Assembly: GCA_965116335.1 (NCBI GenBank)
Contig: OZ220677.1
Span: 1,054,001 to 1,118,000, forward strand
DNA: 64,000 bases
Direction: 5' to 3'
Source: G963663315 sp965116335
GTDB lineage: Bacteria > Pseudomonadota > Gammaproteobacteria > Arenicellales > Poriferihabitantaceae
In this document: in pieces, positions 55,500-64,000 of the stretch
Numbering within the stretch: the first letter of the stretch is position 1
Layout: each line of letters opens with the position of its first letter
Program-made: the position numbers and the translations under genes
The notes under the pieces: generated by a model
Databases searched by the model: none
What the model was told of the DNA's origin: nothing
The model's input: only the letters and a program-made list of their open reading frames with translations

Positions 55500-55826
55500 T
55501 TATCCTGACAGTTTTGAACTGACATATCGATTCAGGCTTATTCCTTGCTCGCTTGCCGTTATTGCAAGGTTACGGTGCTGTTCCGGTGGAATCCGAACCT
55601 GGAATTTTCCACTGAAATGCTTTTCAGAGAGTGGAACAGGTACAGTTTCGCCATTAGCCTGCATATCGGCGACCACTTCTTTCACAAGGTCAAGCACACC
55701 CTGCATAGCGGTTATATGGCTATCATCCAGATGAGACAGGCTTGGAAATTCAGCGCATAACCCAACATATTGATTGTCATCTTCTGACCAGGTAACGCGG
55801 TATGTATAATGCTCATGATTTGCCAT
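55500..55826 (-). CDS. hicB: HicB-family antitoxin
   Basis: About 108 residues from the ATG at 55826. N-terminal HicB fold (YRVTWSEDDNQYVGLCAEFPSLSH) and a C-terminal ribbon-helix-helix (KFQVRIPPEQHRNLAITASEQGISLNRYVSSKL), the DNA-binding end. It would bind and quiet HicA and repress the operon. It overlaps the hicA gene by about 14 bases. Confidence 0.85.
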   Translation of the reverse strand: MANHEHYTYRVTWSEDDNQYVGLCAEFPSLSHLDDSHITAMQGVLDLVKEVVADMQANGETVPVPLSEKHFSGKFQVRIPPEQHRNLAITASEQGISLNRYVSSKLSG

Positions 55827-56076
55827 TTTTTTCACCTTCTATTTTCTCGATGGCGGCAATAACCTGTTTGATCTGGTATGTTTTTGCTTCCCCGTTTTTC
55901 CCTTTCTGAATATTTACCCGTGGGTCGCCTTCCCACGGCATTTTATAGACTCTATGGCTTGTGCCCTGCTGTCGCGGATGTCCAAAGTAGTGGTCGCATA
56001 TTTTAGCCAAATCAGAAAAACGAATGTTTTTTTGGTTTATTCTGATGGCCTCCAGTAGTTTTTCTATACGTGACAC
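55813..56076 (-). CDS. hicA: HicA-family toxin
   Basis: 87 residues. The GTSHRVYKMPWEGDPRVNIQ core has the catalytic His and dsRBD-like surface of HicA mRNA interferases, which cut mRNA when not bound by HicB. First gene of the leftward pair. Confidence 0.82.
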   Translation of the reverse strand: MSRIEKLLEAIRINQKNIRFSDLAKICDHYFGHPRQQGTSHRVYKMPWEGDPRVNIQKGKNGEAKTYQIKQVIAAIEKIEGEKNGKS

Positions 56077-56096
56077 AAAATCATATCCTTTTGTAT

Positions 56097-56120
56097 TATA
56101 GTATCAATAATAATACTATA
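56097..56120 (-). promoter_or_regulatory. Candidate HicB operator
   Basis: Inverted repeat TATAGTAT and ATACTATA with 8 bases between, 20 bases before hicA and close to an A/T-rich promoter region. The HicB ribbon-helix-helix could bind it. Confidence 0.4.
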
Positions 56121-56216
56121 TCAAGATTATATCGTGAATCATATAGATAGTAAATGAAATATCCGGGCTATCCCTCCTAAATAGGAAGTGGTACCCCGTT
56201 CCTAAAATATTTTCCT

Positions 56217-56353
56217 GTCAGGTTGCGGCGCTGTCGCAGATCGAGAAGAAGGGTTATAGCGAGAGGTACCGAAACCTGGGCAAACCGATTCACCAGGTAG
56301 CACTTGTTTTCGGCAAGGTTGAACGCAATCTGCTGGCAATCCGGGTATCGTAA
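56217..56353 (+). pseudogene. Remnant of a second DUF1703-type gene, 3' end only
   Basis: About 135 bases, 90% like the last part of the gene at 53923-55479; translates as AALSQIEKKGYSERYRNL and ends with the same IRVS and stop. No 5' part is present. HicAB lies between the intact gene and this piece. Confidence 0.85.
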
Positions 56354-56377
56354 GGAGATGAGTGACTGACTGGATAT

Positions 56378-57370
56378 CTATACCGGTCTTTGGCAAATCA
56401 TGATAATGCGCCGGGGGGCGGGATAGCCTTCGACGGTCAATCCAGGGTTCGCCGGGTCGAGGAAATCCGGCAGTGATTGCCAGGTCATCCAGTCGGTTCG
56501 CCGCTGCTCGGATGTTTCGGTGCGCGAAATGTTAATGGTTCGGATACCAGCGAATCCAACTCTTTGCAGTATTCTGGTCAAGGCGGGTTCGGTCGGGATT
56601 GAGCGTACATTGGGCATTTTCGCGTAGGAACCCTCCGGTATCAGGAAATCTTCTCCCCGGCCCTCGATAATCAGTGTTTCCAGTATCAGTTCACCACCCG
56701 GTTTCAGGCAGGTGAGCAGGCTGGACAGATGCTGTTCCGGGTCTTTTCTATGGTACAGGACCCCCATGTTGAACAGGGTATCGAACAGCCCGTTTTCCGC
56801 ACGCAGACGATCCAGCGGCAATTCTTCGAAGCGCAATGGCAAAATAGCCGCGCCGACCCACGGCGTGTACTTCTTCAGCGCGTCCCACTGCATCATGAAT
56901 AGCCAGGAAGGGTCGATGCCCAGCGCGAATCGGGCACCGGCGCCGAGCATTCTGTACAGGTAGTAGCCATTGCCACAGCCCACATCCAGCACCACGCGGC
57001 CAGATAGCGGTTGTATGTGTTGCTGCAGGCGACGCCACTTCATGTCCGAGCGCCACTCACTGTCGATGGGGACGCCGAATACCTCGAACGGTCCCTTTCT
57101 CCACGGGTGCAGTTCGAGAAGCAGCTCGCGCAGGGTCTGTCGGGTCGCGGAATCGGTATCGGCGGCGCTGCCGATCACGACCTTGTCGGCGCTGAAATCC
57201 AGGACGGACGGATGCAGCGCTGGCAATGCGTGGATGATCTCCGCCCACTTGTCAAAATGTCCGTGCCGGCGCTGGCGCATCACATCGGCCACCACCTCGT
57301 TCAGTGCCGGAGCCATCCATTGCAGGGTGCTACCGGACAGTTCGTTTTCGAGGTTATCGCCCCAGAGCAC
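56378..57370 (-). CDS. cmoB: tRNA uridine-5-oxyacetic acid(34) synthase CmoB
   Basis: 330 residues. Core AdoMet site VLDVGCGNGYYLYRMLGAG, then GIDPSWLFMMQW and NMGVLYHRKDP, as in CmoB, which transfers the carboxymethyl group of carboxy-AdoMet to the wobble uridine of tRNAs with cmo5U34. The N-terminal helical domain (HFDKWAEIIHALPAL) is present. Start ATG or an alternative near 57370. Its partner CmoA is not in the window. Confidence 0.93.
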   Translation of the reverse strand: MLWGDNLENELSGSTLQWMAPALNEVVADVMRQRRHGHFDKWAEIIHALPALHPSVLDFSADKVVIGSAADTDSATRQTLRELLLELHPWRKGPFEVFGVPIDSEWRSDMKWRRLQQHIQPLSGRVVLDVGCGNGYYLYRMLGAGARFALGIDPSWLFMMQWDALKKYTPWVGAAILPLRFEELPLDRLRAENGLFDTLFNMGVLYHRKDPEQHLSSLLTCLKPGGELILETLIIEGRGEDFLIPEGSYAKMPNVRSIPTEPALTRILQRVGFAGIRTINISRTETSEQRRTDWMTWQSLPDFLDPANPGLTVEGYPAPRRIIMICQRPV

Positions 57371-57407
57371 TGCAAATCACCTGCCCGAACAAAGGGTTAT
57401 GACACCC

Positions 57408-57812
57408 CTAAACCTGCTCAAGCTCAATCAGAGTGCCAAGAGCATCCTTTGGATGGAGAAAAATCACCGGCTTGCCATGCGCTCCAATTTTCGGCTGTCC
57501 ATCTCCGAGCACTCTCAACCCCTGCTCCGTCAATCGGGTTACGGCCTCATTGATGTCGGCGACTTCGTAACAGACATGGTGCATCCCGCCATTCGGGTTT
57601 TTTCCCAGGAACCGGGTGATTGGTGAATTCTCCCCCAACGGATGCAGTAACTCGATTCGGGTATTGGGCAGATTGACGAAGACTGTAGTTACGCCATGCT
57701 CGGGCATAGCTGTTGGTGCCGAGACTTCTGCGCCAAACTGCTGAGCGTATAATTGCGCCGCCGCATTGAGATCGGGCACGACAATCGCCACGTGATTCAA
57801 TCTGCCAATCAT
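57408..57812 (-). CDS. mce: Methylmalonyl-CoA epimerase
   Basis: 134 residues of the glyoxalase/vicinal oxygen chelate fold: RLNHVAIVVPDL (metal His), VFVNLPNTRIELLHPL, GGMHHVCYEV (metal His) and LIELEQ (Glu ligand). Turns the S form of methylmalonyl-CoA into the R form used by the mutase. The last gene of the propionate operon, directly after meaB. Confidence 0.95.
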   Translation of the reverse strand: MIGRLNHVAIVVPDLNAAAQLYAQQFGAEVSAPTAMPEHGVTTVFVNLPNTRIELLHPLGENSPITRFLGKNPNGGMHHVCYEVADINEAVTRLTEQGLRVLGDGQPKIGAHGKPVIFLHPKDALGTLIELEQV

Positions 57813-58871
57813 TTATTCATCTCTTTGGTTAGTACCCCCCACCACACCCGCCTCGCCTGACGGCTCAGCGGGTTGTGACTCCCCGGTCTGCGGGGGGGAG
57901 TGATCAAGGAAAAGAGAAACCAGTTGCCCTGCCGCAACGGACGGAGACATCTCGCCTCGACAGACTTTTTCCTGCATCCCCTCGATGGATTTTTCGATAG
58001 TTGCATCCTTTCTGAATGAGCAATGCAACAGTTCCCGCACCTCGGCCCACAATCCGGTCTTCAACTGTGCCTTGCGCCTGGCTTCAAGGTGGCCGGTACG
58101 CTCCAGTAACCCACGATAATCCTGGATACTATGCCATATCCGGTCGATATTACAATTCCCGGTCGCGGATGCGGTAATCACAGGAACCTCCCACTCGTCT
58201 ATTGCTGGCTTGATCAGCCTCAGGGCCTGTCGGATCTCAGCCGCTGACAGGTTGGCGCGGGATTTCAGTTCGCCATCGGCCTTGTTGACGACGACGATGT
58301 CGGCCAGTTCCATCACGCCCCGTTTGATGCCCTGCAATTCATCCCCGCCGCCGGGCAGCAACATCAGCAAAAATACATCGGTCATCTGGCTGACCAGCGT
58401 TTCGGATTGTCCGGTGCCGACAGTTTCAACCACGATCACATCAAATCCGGCCGCTTCGCACAGCAGAATGGATTCGCGGGTACGACGCCCGACTCCGCCT
58501 GCGGTTACTCCGGCCGGGGTTGGACGAATAAAGGCGTTGGGGCTGGTCGCGAGCGTCGGCATCCGGGTTTTGTCACCGAGAATCGAACCTCCGGTCAGGG
58601 TCGAGCTCGGGTCCACCGCCAGCACGGCGACCCGGTGGCCTTTCGCGATCACATGATTTCCCAATACTTCGATCAGGCTGGACTTGCCCGCTCCGGGGAC
58701 GCCGGTCAGGCCGATGCGAATGGCATTACCGGAAAAAGGCAGGATTCGCTGAATCAATGCCTCGGCCTGTCTGCGGTGATCATCACGGGTGGACTCAAGT
58801 AACGTGATGCTTCGCGCTAACGCCTTGCGGTCTGACGAGCGCAGGGCATCAATGTCAATCGACTGCTTCAA
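57813..58871 (-). CDS. meaB: Methylmalonyl-CoA mutase GTPase chaperone MeaB
   Basis: About 352 residues from a TTG at 58871 (another TTG at 58898 is possible; both overlap the end of pccA). SIMIBI-class GTPase: Walker A GVPGAGKSSLIE, VDPSSTLTGGSILGDKTRM, VVETVGTGQSE and VNKADGE. Loads cobalamin into the mutase and keeps it active. Sits with all pathway genes. Confidence 0.93.
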   Translation of the reverse strand: MKQSIDIDALRSSDRKALARSITLLESTRDDHRRQAEALIQRILPFSGNAIRIGLTGVPGAGKSSLIEVLGNHVIAKGHRVAVLAVDPSSTLTGGSILGDKTRMPTLATSPNAFIRPTPAGVTAGGVGRRTRESILLCEAAGFDVIVVETVGTGQSETLVSQMTDVFLLMLLPGGGDELQGIKRGVMELADIVVVNKADGELKSRANLSAAEIRQALRLIKPAIDEWEVPVITASATGNCNIDRIWHSIQDYRGLLERTGHLEARRKAQLKTGLWAEVRELLHCSFRKDATIEKSIEGMQEKVCRGEMSPSVAAGQLVSLFLDHSPPQTGESQPAEPSGEAGVVGGTNQRDE

Positions 58872-60870
58872 ATTCCATGACCGGTTGGTCCACTTCAAGG
58901 ATCGAACCCGCTTCGACCAGGATTTCCCGGATCACGCAATCGCGTTCGGCACGCAGGGAGTTTTCCATTTTCATGGCCTCGATCACCGCCAGTTCCTGTT
59001 CCGCCTTGACCGCCTGCCCGACTTCCACAGACAACGAAACCAGCAGACCCGGCATCGGCGAGAGCAGATAGCGAGACTGGTCCGCCGCCTGTTTCACCGG
59101 CATTCGCTGATTCAGTGCCGCAGTCCGGGCAGTCGACATGAAAACCTGATTCTGGCAACCCTGATAAGTGACATCGAAGCCAAATCCATTCCTCTCCAAC
59201 AGCAAGTCAACGCGCTCGCCATTTACCTTGCCATTATAGACCACCTCCAATGGCAGCCAGTTGTCCTCGACCACATATTCATGGCCATCGTATTCGACTC
59301 GCCACGAACCCCCGCTACCAGAGCCGGAACCGTGGCCTTGCCGGATTCTGACCGGATGTGGCTGCTGGCCGATAATCACCACCCATTCGTCCCCCGTTTT
59401 CCTGCCGTGTCCCGGCACCTGGTCGGTAATGGTGATCGCCCTGGATATCAGCCTGAAATGCACACAAGCCATAACCGAAACCAGATTGCCGAGCAGTGTA
59501 ACTGGCAGAGTGCGGGGAGAGAATCCGTCCGGGTATTCATCTGTAATAAAGTCGGTCGAAATGTCACCATTCTGGAACCGGGGATGATCCATGATGGCCT
59601 GCACAAACGGCAGGTTGGTATCGACGCCGCGAATATAATACTGGCCGAGAGCGCTTTGCATGGACTGAATCGCCTGTTCCCGGGTCTCTCCCCAGGTGAT
59701 CAACTTCGCAATCATCGGGTCATAGAACATAGAAATTTCTGAACCCTCGATGACTCCGGTATCAACCCGGATATGGCTGGCTTCGTCAGGCGGGCGATAT
59801 TTCCTCAATCGGCCGGTAGAAGGTAGAAACCCGCGATACGGACTCTCCGCATAGATTCGCGATTCCATCGCCCAGCCGTTGATGCCGATCTCTTGCTGAG
59901 TCACCGGCAGCTGCTCACCATCCGCCACCCGGATCATCAGCTCAACCAGGTCCAGGCCGGTAATCAGTTCGGTCACCGGATGCTCAACCTGCAGACGGGT
60001 ATTCATTTCCAGAAAATAGAAGTTGCGGTTACCGTCGACGACAAATTCAACCGTACCCGCTGACCGATAATTCACCGCCCGTGCAAGGGCAACTGCCTGT
60101 TGGCTCATCGCCGACCGGGTATCGGAGTCAAGAAATGGAGAAGGAGCTTCCTCAATCACCTTCTGGTGACGACGCTGAATAGAGCATTCCCTTTCATTCA
60201 GGGCAACGACATTGCCATGGCTGTCAGCAATGATCTGTATCTCGATGTGTCTGGGCTGTTCGATGTATTTTTCCATCAGGATCCGACCATCGCCAAAACT
60301 CGACAAGGCTTCGCTGGTGGCGCGTGCAAAACCATCCCGACATTCATCGTCATCGCGTGCGATCCGCATACCCTTGCCGCCGCCTCCGGCACTGGCCTTG
60401 ATCATCACCGGATAACCAATCTGTGTGGCGACCTCGACTGCGCGGCTCGCATCGGGCACCACTCCGTCATATCCGGGAATGGTATTGACTCCGGCCTGTG
60501 CCGCCAGTAGCTTGGAAGTGATCTTGTCCCCCATCGTCTCAATCGCATGCGCGTTCGGCCCGATGAAGACCAGCCCATGTTCGTCAAGGAGCTGTGCAAA
60601 CCGGGCGTTTTCTGACAGAAAGCCATAACCGGGATGCACCGCTTCGGCTCCTGATTGCTGACAGGCCTGGATGATTTTGTCGGCCAGCAGATAGCTTTCT
60701 GAGGCCGCCGCCGCACCAATATGGACGGCTTCATCCGCCTCAATGACATGTCTGGCCTCTCGGTCTGCGTCTGAATAAACAGCCACGCTGCGGATTCCCA
60801 TTGCGCGTGCAGAGCGAATGACCCTACAGGCGATCTCTCCGCGATTGGCAATCAGGATTTTACTGAACAT
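58855..60870 (-). CDS. pccA: Propionyl/acetyl-CoA carboxylase alpha subunit (biotin carboxylase + BCCP)
   Basis: 671 residues. Biotin carboxylase domain with the ATP-grasp site (KASAGGGGKGMRI, NTRLQVEHPVTE), a BT middle region, and a C-terminal biotinyl domain with the EAMKMEN biotinylation Lys near residue 638. The context (mutase, epimerase, MeaB) points to propionyl-CoA as substrate. ATG at 60870. Confidence 0.94.
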   Translation of the reverse strand: MFSKILIANRGEIACRVIRSARAMGIRSVAVYSDADREARHVIEADEAVHIGAAAASESYLLADKIIQACQQSGAEAVHPGYGFLSENARFAQLLDEHGLVFIGPNAHAIETMGDKITSKLLAAQAGVNTIPGYDGVVPDASRAVEVATQIGYPVMIKASAGGGGKGMRIARDDDECRDGFARATSEALSSFGDGRILMEKYIEQPRHIEIQIIADSHGNVVALNERECSIQRRHQKVIEEAPSPFLDSDTRSAMSQQAVALARAVNYRSAGTVEFVVDGNRNFYFLEMNTRLQVEHPVTELITGLDLVELMIRVADGEQLPVTQQEIGINGWAMESRIYAESPYRGFLPSTGRLRKYRPPDEASHIRVDTGVIEGSEISMFYDPMIAKLITWGETREQAIQSMQSALGQYYIRGVDTNLPFVQAIMDHPRFQNGDISTDFITDEYPDGFSPRTLPVTLLGNLVSVMACVHFRLISRAITITDQVPGHGRKTGDEWVVIIGQQPHPVRIRQGHGSGSGSGGSWRVEYDGHEYVVEDNWLPLEVVYNGKVNGERVDLLLERNGFGFDVTYQGCQNQVFMSTARTAALNQRMPVKQAADQSRYLLSPMPGLLVSLSVEVGQAVKAEQELAVIEAMKMENSLRAERDCVIREILVEAGSILEVDQPVMEFEAVD

Positions 60871-60910
60871 GTTGTCTCAAAAATTGTCACGGGGATTGGC
60901 TTATGCCCGG

Positions 60911-62443
60911 TCAAAGCGGGATATTGTCATGCTTCTTGTACGGGTTCTTCAGGCTCTTGTTCTGTAGCATTGCCAGTGCCCGGCAAATCCGTTTTCGGCT
61001 GTTACGGGGGAAAATCACATCATCTATGTAGCCTCGTCTCCCGGCAACAAACGGGTTGGCGAACTTGCGGCGATACTCTTCGGTGCGGCGTTCCAGACGC
61101 TCTGGCTCCCTGGCCTCCTCGCGAAAAATGATTTCAACCGCGCCCTTGGGTCCCATCACCGCGATCTCGGCGCTCGGCCAGGCGAAATTGACATCTCCGC
61201 GCAGGTGTTTTGAAGCCATCACATCGTAGGCACCACCATACGCCTTGCGCGTAATCACCGTCACTTTCGGAGTCGTGCATTCCGCATAAGCGAATAACAG
61301 CTTGGCGCCGTGAGTGATGATACCGCCGTATTCCTGGCTGGTGCCGGGCATGAATCCGGGCACATCGACAAAAGTGATGATCGGGATGTTGAACGCATCG
61401 CAGAATCTTACGAAGCGGGCACCCTTGATGGAAGCGCTGATATCCAGACAGCCAGCCAGCACCATCGGCTGATTGGCGACCAGACCCACTGTACGTCCCT
61501 CCATCCTGGCGAATCCGATAATAATGTTCTTCGCGTAGTGAGACTGTAATTCAAAGAAATCACCCTCATCCACTACCTTGAAGATCAACTCCTTCATGTC
61601 ATAAGGCAGGTTCGGATTGTCAGGAACCAGAGTATCCAGCGAAGCTTCCGACCGGCTCTGGTCATCAGTCGTATCCCGGTGAGGCGGTTTGTGGCGATTG
61701 CTCAAAGGCAGGAAATTGAAGAATCGCCGAGTCATCAACAGTGCCTGCACATCATTCTCGAACGACAGATCAGCCACTCCGGAGCGAGTGGTATGGGTTC
61801 TGGCTCCGCCGAGATCTTCCGCAGTAACCTCCTCATGCGTCACGGTACGAACCACATCCGGCCCGGTAACAAACATATAGGAGCTGTCTTCGACCATGAA
61901 AATAAAGTCGGTAATTGCCGGGGAATAGACGGCTCCGCCCGCACAGGGCCCCATGATCAGGGAAATCTGGGGGATCACACCCGAGGCCATCACATTACGC
62001 TGAAACACTTCGGCATAGCCACCCAGCGATGCCACCCCTTCCTGAATACGAGCGCCCCCTGAGTCGTTGATACCGATCAGCGGGGCACCCACTTTCATCG
62101 CCTGATCCATTACCTTGCAGATTTTCTCTGCGTGCGCTTCCGACAGGGAACCACCGAACACCGTAAAGTCCTGGCTGTACACGAAAACCAGCCGTCCGTT
62201 GATAGTGCCGAACCCGGTCACCACGCCATCACCGGGGATAGTTTTGTCCTGCATGCCGAAATCGGTACAGCGATGCTCCACGAAGATGTCCCATTCCTCA
62301 AAACTGTCTTCGTCAAACAGGATGTCGATTCTCTCTCTGGCGGTCAGTTTACCCTTGGCATGCTGGGCTTTGATACGCGCCTCTCCGCCACCGAGCTTGG
62401 CCAGGGCGCGCATTTTCTCAAGCTGTTCAATTATTTCAGACAT
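60911..62443 (-). CDS. pccB: Propionyl-CoA carboxylase beta subunit
   Basis: 510 residues. Two crotonase-fold halves: ARERIDILFDEDSFEEW, GGSLSEAHAEKICKVMD, DSGGARIQEGV, GPCAGGAVYSPA and FVDVPGFMPGTSQE, RKAYGGAYDVMASKHL. Transfers CO2 from biotin to propionyl-CoA, making (S)-methylmalonyl-CoA. Overlaps the end of the mutase gene by 8 bases. Confidence 0.95.
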   Translation of the reverse strand: MSEIIEQLEKMRALAKLGGGEARIKAQHAKGKLTARERIDILFDEDSFEEWDIFVEHRCTDFGMQDKTIPGDGVVTGFGTINGRLVFVYSQDFTVFGGSLSEAHAEKICKVMDQAMKVGAPLIGINDSGGARIQEGVASLGGYAEVFQRNVMASGVIPQISLIMGPCAGGAVYSPAITDFIFMVEDSSYMFVTGPDVVRTVTHEEVTAEDLGGARTHTTRSGVADLSFENDVQALLMTRRFFNFLPLSNRHKPPHRDTTDDQSRSEASLDTLVPDNPNLPYDMKELIFKVVDEGDFFELQSHYAKNIIIGFARMEGRTVGLVANQPMVLAGCLDISASIKGARFVRFCDAFNIPIITFVDVPGFMPGTSQEYGGIITHGAKLLFAYAECTTPKVTVITRKAYGGAYDVMASKHLRGDVNFAWPSAEIAVMGPKGAVEIIFREEAREPERLERRTEEYRRKFANPFVAGRRGYIDDVIFPRNSRKRICRALAMLQNKSLKNPYKKHDNIPL

Positions 62444-64000
62444 TCATCTGTTCGGCGTGTTTTTCCAGAAGTTCAAGAATACGTACAGCTGCTTGCGGGA
62501 TATTGGTGCCCGGACCAAAGATAGCAGAGACTCCGGCCGCATACAGCGCTTCATGGTCTGCCGGAGGAATCACGCCTCCGCAAACAACCTGTATGCCGTC
62601 ACAGTTGGCGGCTTCGAGCTCGGCCATCACCGCTGGTACCAGAGTACGGTGCCCACCAGCCTGGGAGGAGATGCCGATGACATGAACATCGTTTTCTATG
62701 GCCTGATTGACGGCCTCGACCGGAGTCTGGAACAGGGGGCCGATATCGACATCGAACCCCATATCAGCGAATGCGGTAGCAATAGTGCGAGCACCACGGT
62801 CATGACCATCCTGCCCCAGCTTGACCACCAGCATGCGGGGGCGGCGTCCACACAGCTTCTCAAATTCCCCGATTCGGGTCTTCAACATATCAAATTCCTG
62901 GTCGCCCTGCCAGGCTCTGCCATATACCCCACCCAAGGTTCCCGGCTGTGCATGATGCCGATTATATACCGACTCCAGCAGATCGGATATCTCGCCGACA
63001 CTGGCACGGGCGCGAGCCGCCTCAATGGTTGCGGCCAACAGATTGCCCTGTCCGGTCACTGCGGTTTGTTTCAGGGTTTCAAGAGTCGCGCGAAACCGCC
63101 CGGGATCACGGTTCTTACGGACATTTTCCAATCGCCTGATCTGGGATTCACGCACCGCATGGTTGTCCACCACGAGAATGTCGATCTCGTCTTCCTCTTC
63201 AATCTGATACTGGTTGACGCCAACAATAATCTCTTCGCCCCGGTCAATCCTGGCCTGCCTCTTGACCGACGCTTCCTCAATACGCAATTTCGGCAACCCG
63301 GCCTCCACTGCCCGGGTCATGCCGCCCATCTGTTCGACTTCATCAATCAGACTGTCGGCTTCCCGGATCAGGCTATCAGTCAGACTTTCGAGATAATAGG
63401 AACCACCCAGCGGATCAATGACATGGGAGATGCCCGCTTCATGATTGAGGATGAGCTGAGTATTTCTGGCAATGCGCGCGGAATTTTCCGTTGGCAGAGC
63501 GAGCGCCTCATCGAAGGAATTGGTATGCAGCGACTGGGTTCCGCCCAGTACTGCGGCCAGCGCCTCAATCGTGGTACGAACCACATTATTGTAAGGGTCC
63601 CGGCTGGTCAGGCTGACTCCCGAAGTCTGGCAATGCGTCCGCAGTTTCTTCGATGCCGGGTTCGATGGAGAAAAGTGTTTCTCCATCAGGGCTGCCCACA
63701 GGGTTCTCGCGGCCCGCAATTTTGCGATCTCCATGAAGAAATTCATGCCGATGCCGAAGAAAAAGGACAACCTCGGCGCGAACTGGTCAACTTCCAGGCC
63801 GCTGGCAATGGCGCTACGCACGTATTCCACCCCGTCCGCCAGAGTATAGGCGAGCTCCTGCACGATGGTGGCGCCAGCTTCCTGCATGTGATATCCGGAT
63901 ATCGAAACCGGGTTGAAACGGGGCATGTTACGTGCGGTATAACCAATAATATCCGATACAATTTTCATTGACGGGCGCGGTGGGTAGATGTAGGTATTAC
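62436..64000 (-). CDS. mcmA: Methylmalonyl-CoA mutase, C-terminal part (gene continues past window)
   Basis: At least 520 residues; the frame is still open at the window edge (NTYIYPPRPS) and joins the TIM-barrel domain, so the N-terminal part lies beyond 64000. Seen: the rest of the barrel (RFNPVSISGYHMQEAGA, QTSGVSLTSRDPYNNVVR, GGTQSLHTNSFDEAL, NHEAGISHVIDPLGGS) and the C-terminal B12-binding domain with DGHDRG (His ligand to cobalt) and GISSQAGGH. Converts (R)-methylmalonyl-CoA to succinyl-CoA. First gene seen of the leftward propionate operon. Confidence 0.96.
   Translation of the reverse strand, partial: NTYIYPPRPSMKIVSDIIGYTARNMPRFNPVSISGYHMQEAGATIVQELAYTLADGVEYVRSAIASGLEVDQFAPRLSFFFGIGMNFFMEIAKLRAARTLWAALMEKHFSPSNPASKKLRTHCQTSGVSLTSRDPYNNVVRTTIEALAAVLGGTQSLHTNSFDEALALPTENSARIARNTQLILNHEAGISHVIDPLGGSYYLESLTDSLIREADSLIDEVEQMGGMTRAVEAGLPKLRIEEASVKRQARIDRGEEIIVGVNQYQIEEEDEIDILVVDNHAVRESQIRRLENVRKNRDPGRFRATLETLKQTAVTGQGNLLAATIEAARARASVGEISDLLESVYNRHHAQPGTLGGVYGRAWQGDQEFDMLKTRIGEFEKLCGRRPRMLVVKLGQDGHDRGARTIATAFADMGFDVDIGPLFQTPVEAVNQAIENDVHVIGISSQAGGHRTLVPAVMAELEAANCDGIQVVCGGVIPPADHEALYAAGVSAIFGPGTNIPQAAVRILELLEKHAEQMNV

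Noticed and set aside
58855..58898. Frameshift between pccA and meaB
   Set aside because: Both proteins are complete; the overlap is explained by a TTG start inside the pccA end.

Overview
The window looks like chromosome of a gammaproteobacterium, moderately GC-rich, probably with a free-living or host-associated life in which phage pressure and mobile DNA matter. The evidence is the housekeeping set: BamC-like lipoprotein, CmoB, a YqgE-RuvX-PyrB-inactive PyrC' run as in pseudomonads, a 16S-tRNA-Ile-tRNA-Ala-23S-5S operon, DegP/MucD, UvrD, PolA and a MepM-like peptidase. No species can be named from sequence reading alone.

Layout. 1-5.0 kb: the 3' part of a tyrosine integrase, a BamC-like lipoprotein, a GT4 glycosyltransferase, and a leftward cassette of PqqD-like protein, HPr-kinase-like protein and nucleotidyltransferase (a set also seen in peptide-modification clusters). 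5.3 kb: elongator tRNA-Met. 5.5-13.7 kb: a defence island of two back-to-back operons, a leftward CBASS (patatin CapV, DncV-like CD-NTase, E2-like protein with a C-terminal SEC-C zinc motif) and a rightward XRE regulator, ImmA-type protease and type III restriction-modification pair. 13.7-25.3 kb: class III aminotransferase (possibly taurine-pyruvate), UvrD, a PdsR/PdsS-like two-component pair, DNA polymerase I, UbiC-like lyase, Cfa. 25.3-31.9 kb: the leftward rRNA operon, whose 23S gene is interrupted by a 705-nt group I intron with a LAGLIDADG reading frame. 31.9-42.8 kb: TyrS, a LysE-type exporter, an RTX-repeat protein, MepM-like peptidase, AnmK, a DegT-type aminotransferase, and YqgE-RuvX-PyrB-PyrC'.

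42.8-50.7 kb is accessory: two diverged copies of a secreted protein gene whose signal peptide contains a long poly-C run (one copy in frame, one out of frame), an ATP-binding regulator between them, palindromic repeats, DegP, a PadR/HAAS pair, and an IS element. 50.7-57.4 kb: membrane J-domain protein, a penicillin-binding transpeptidase, ThyA, FolA, a DUF1703-type AAA/PD-(D/E)XK protein, a HicAB module, a second DUF1703 3' remnant, and CmoB. 57.4-64 kb: a contiguous leftward propionyl-CoA to succinyl-CoA operon (methylmalonyl-CoA mutase, propionyl-CoA carboxylase beta and alpha, MeaB, epimerase), with the mutase running off the window.

The most interesting items are the 23S intron with clear splice-site pairing, the poly-C switch in the paired secreted proteins, and the short CBASS with an E2-SEC-C protein next to an XRE/ImmA-controlled type III RM system.
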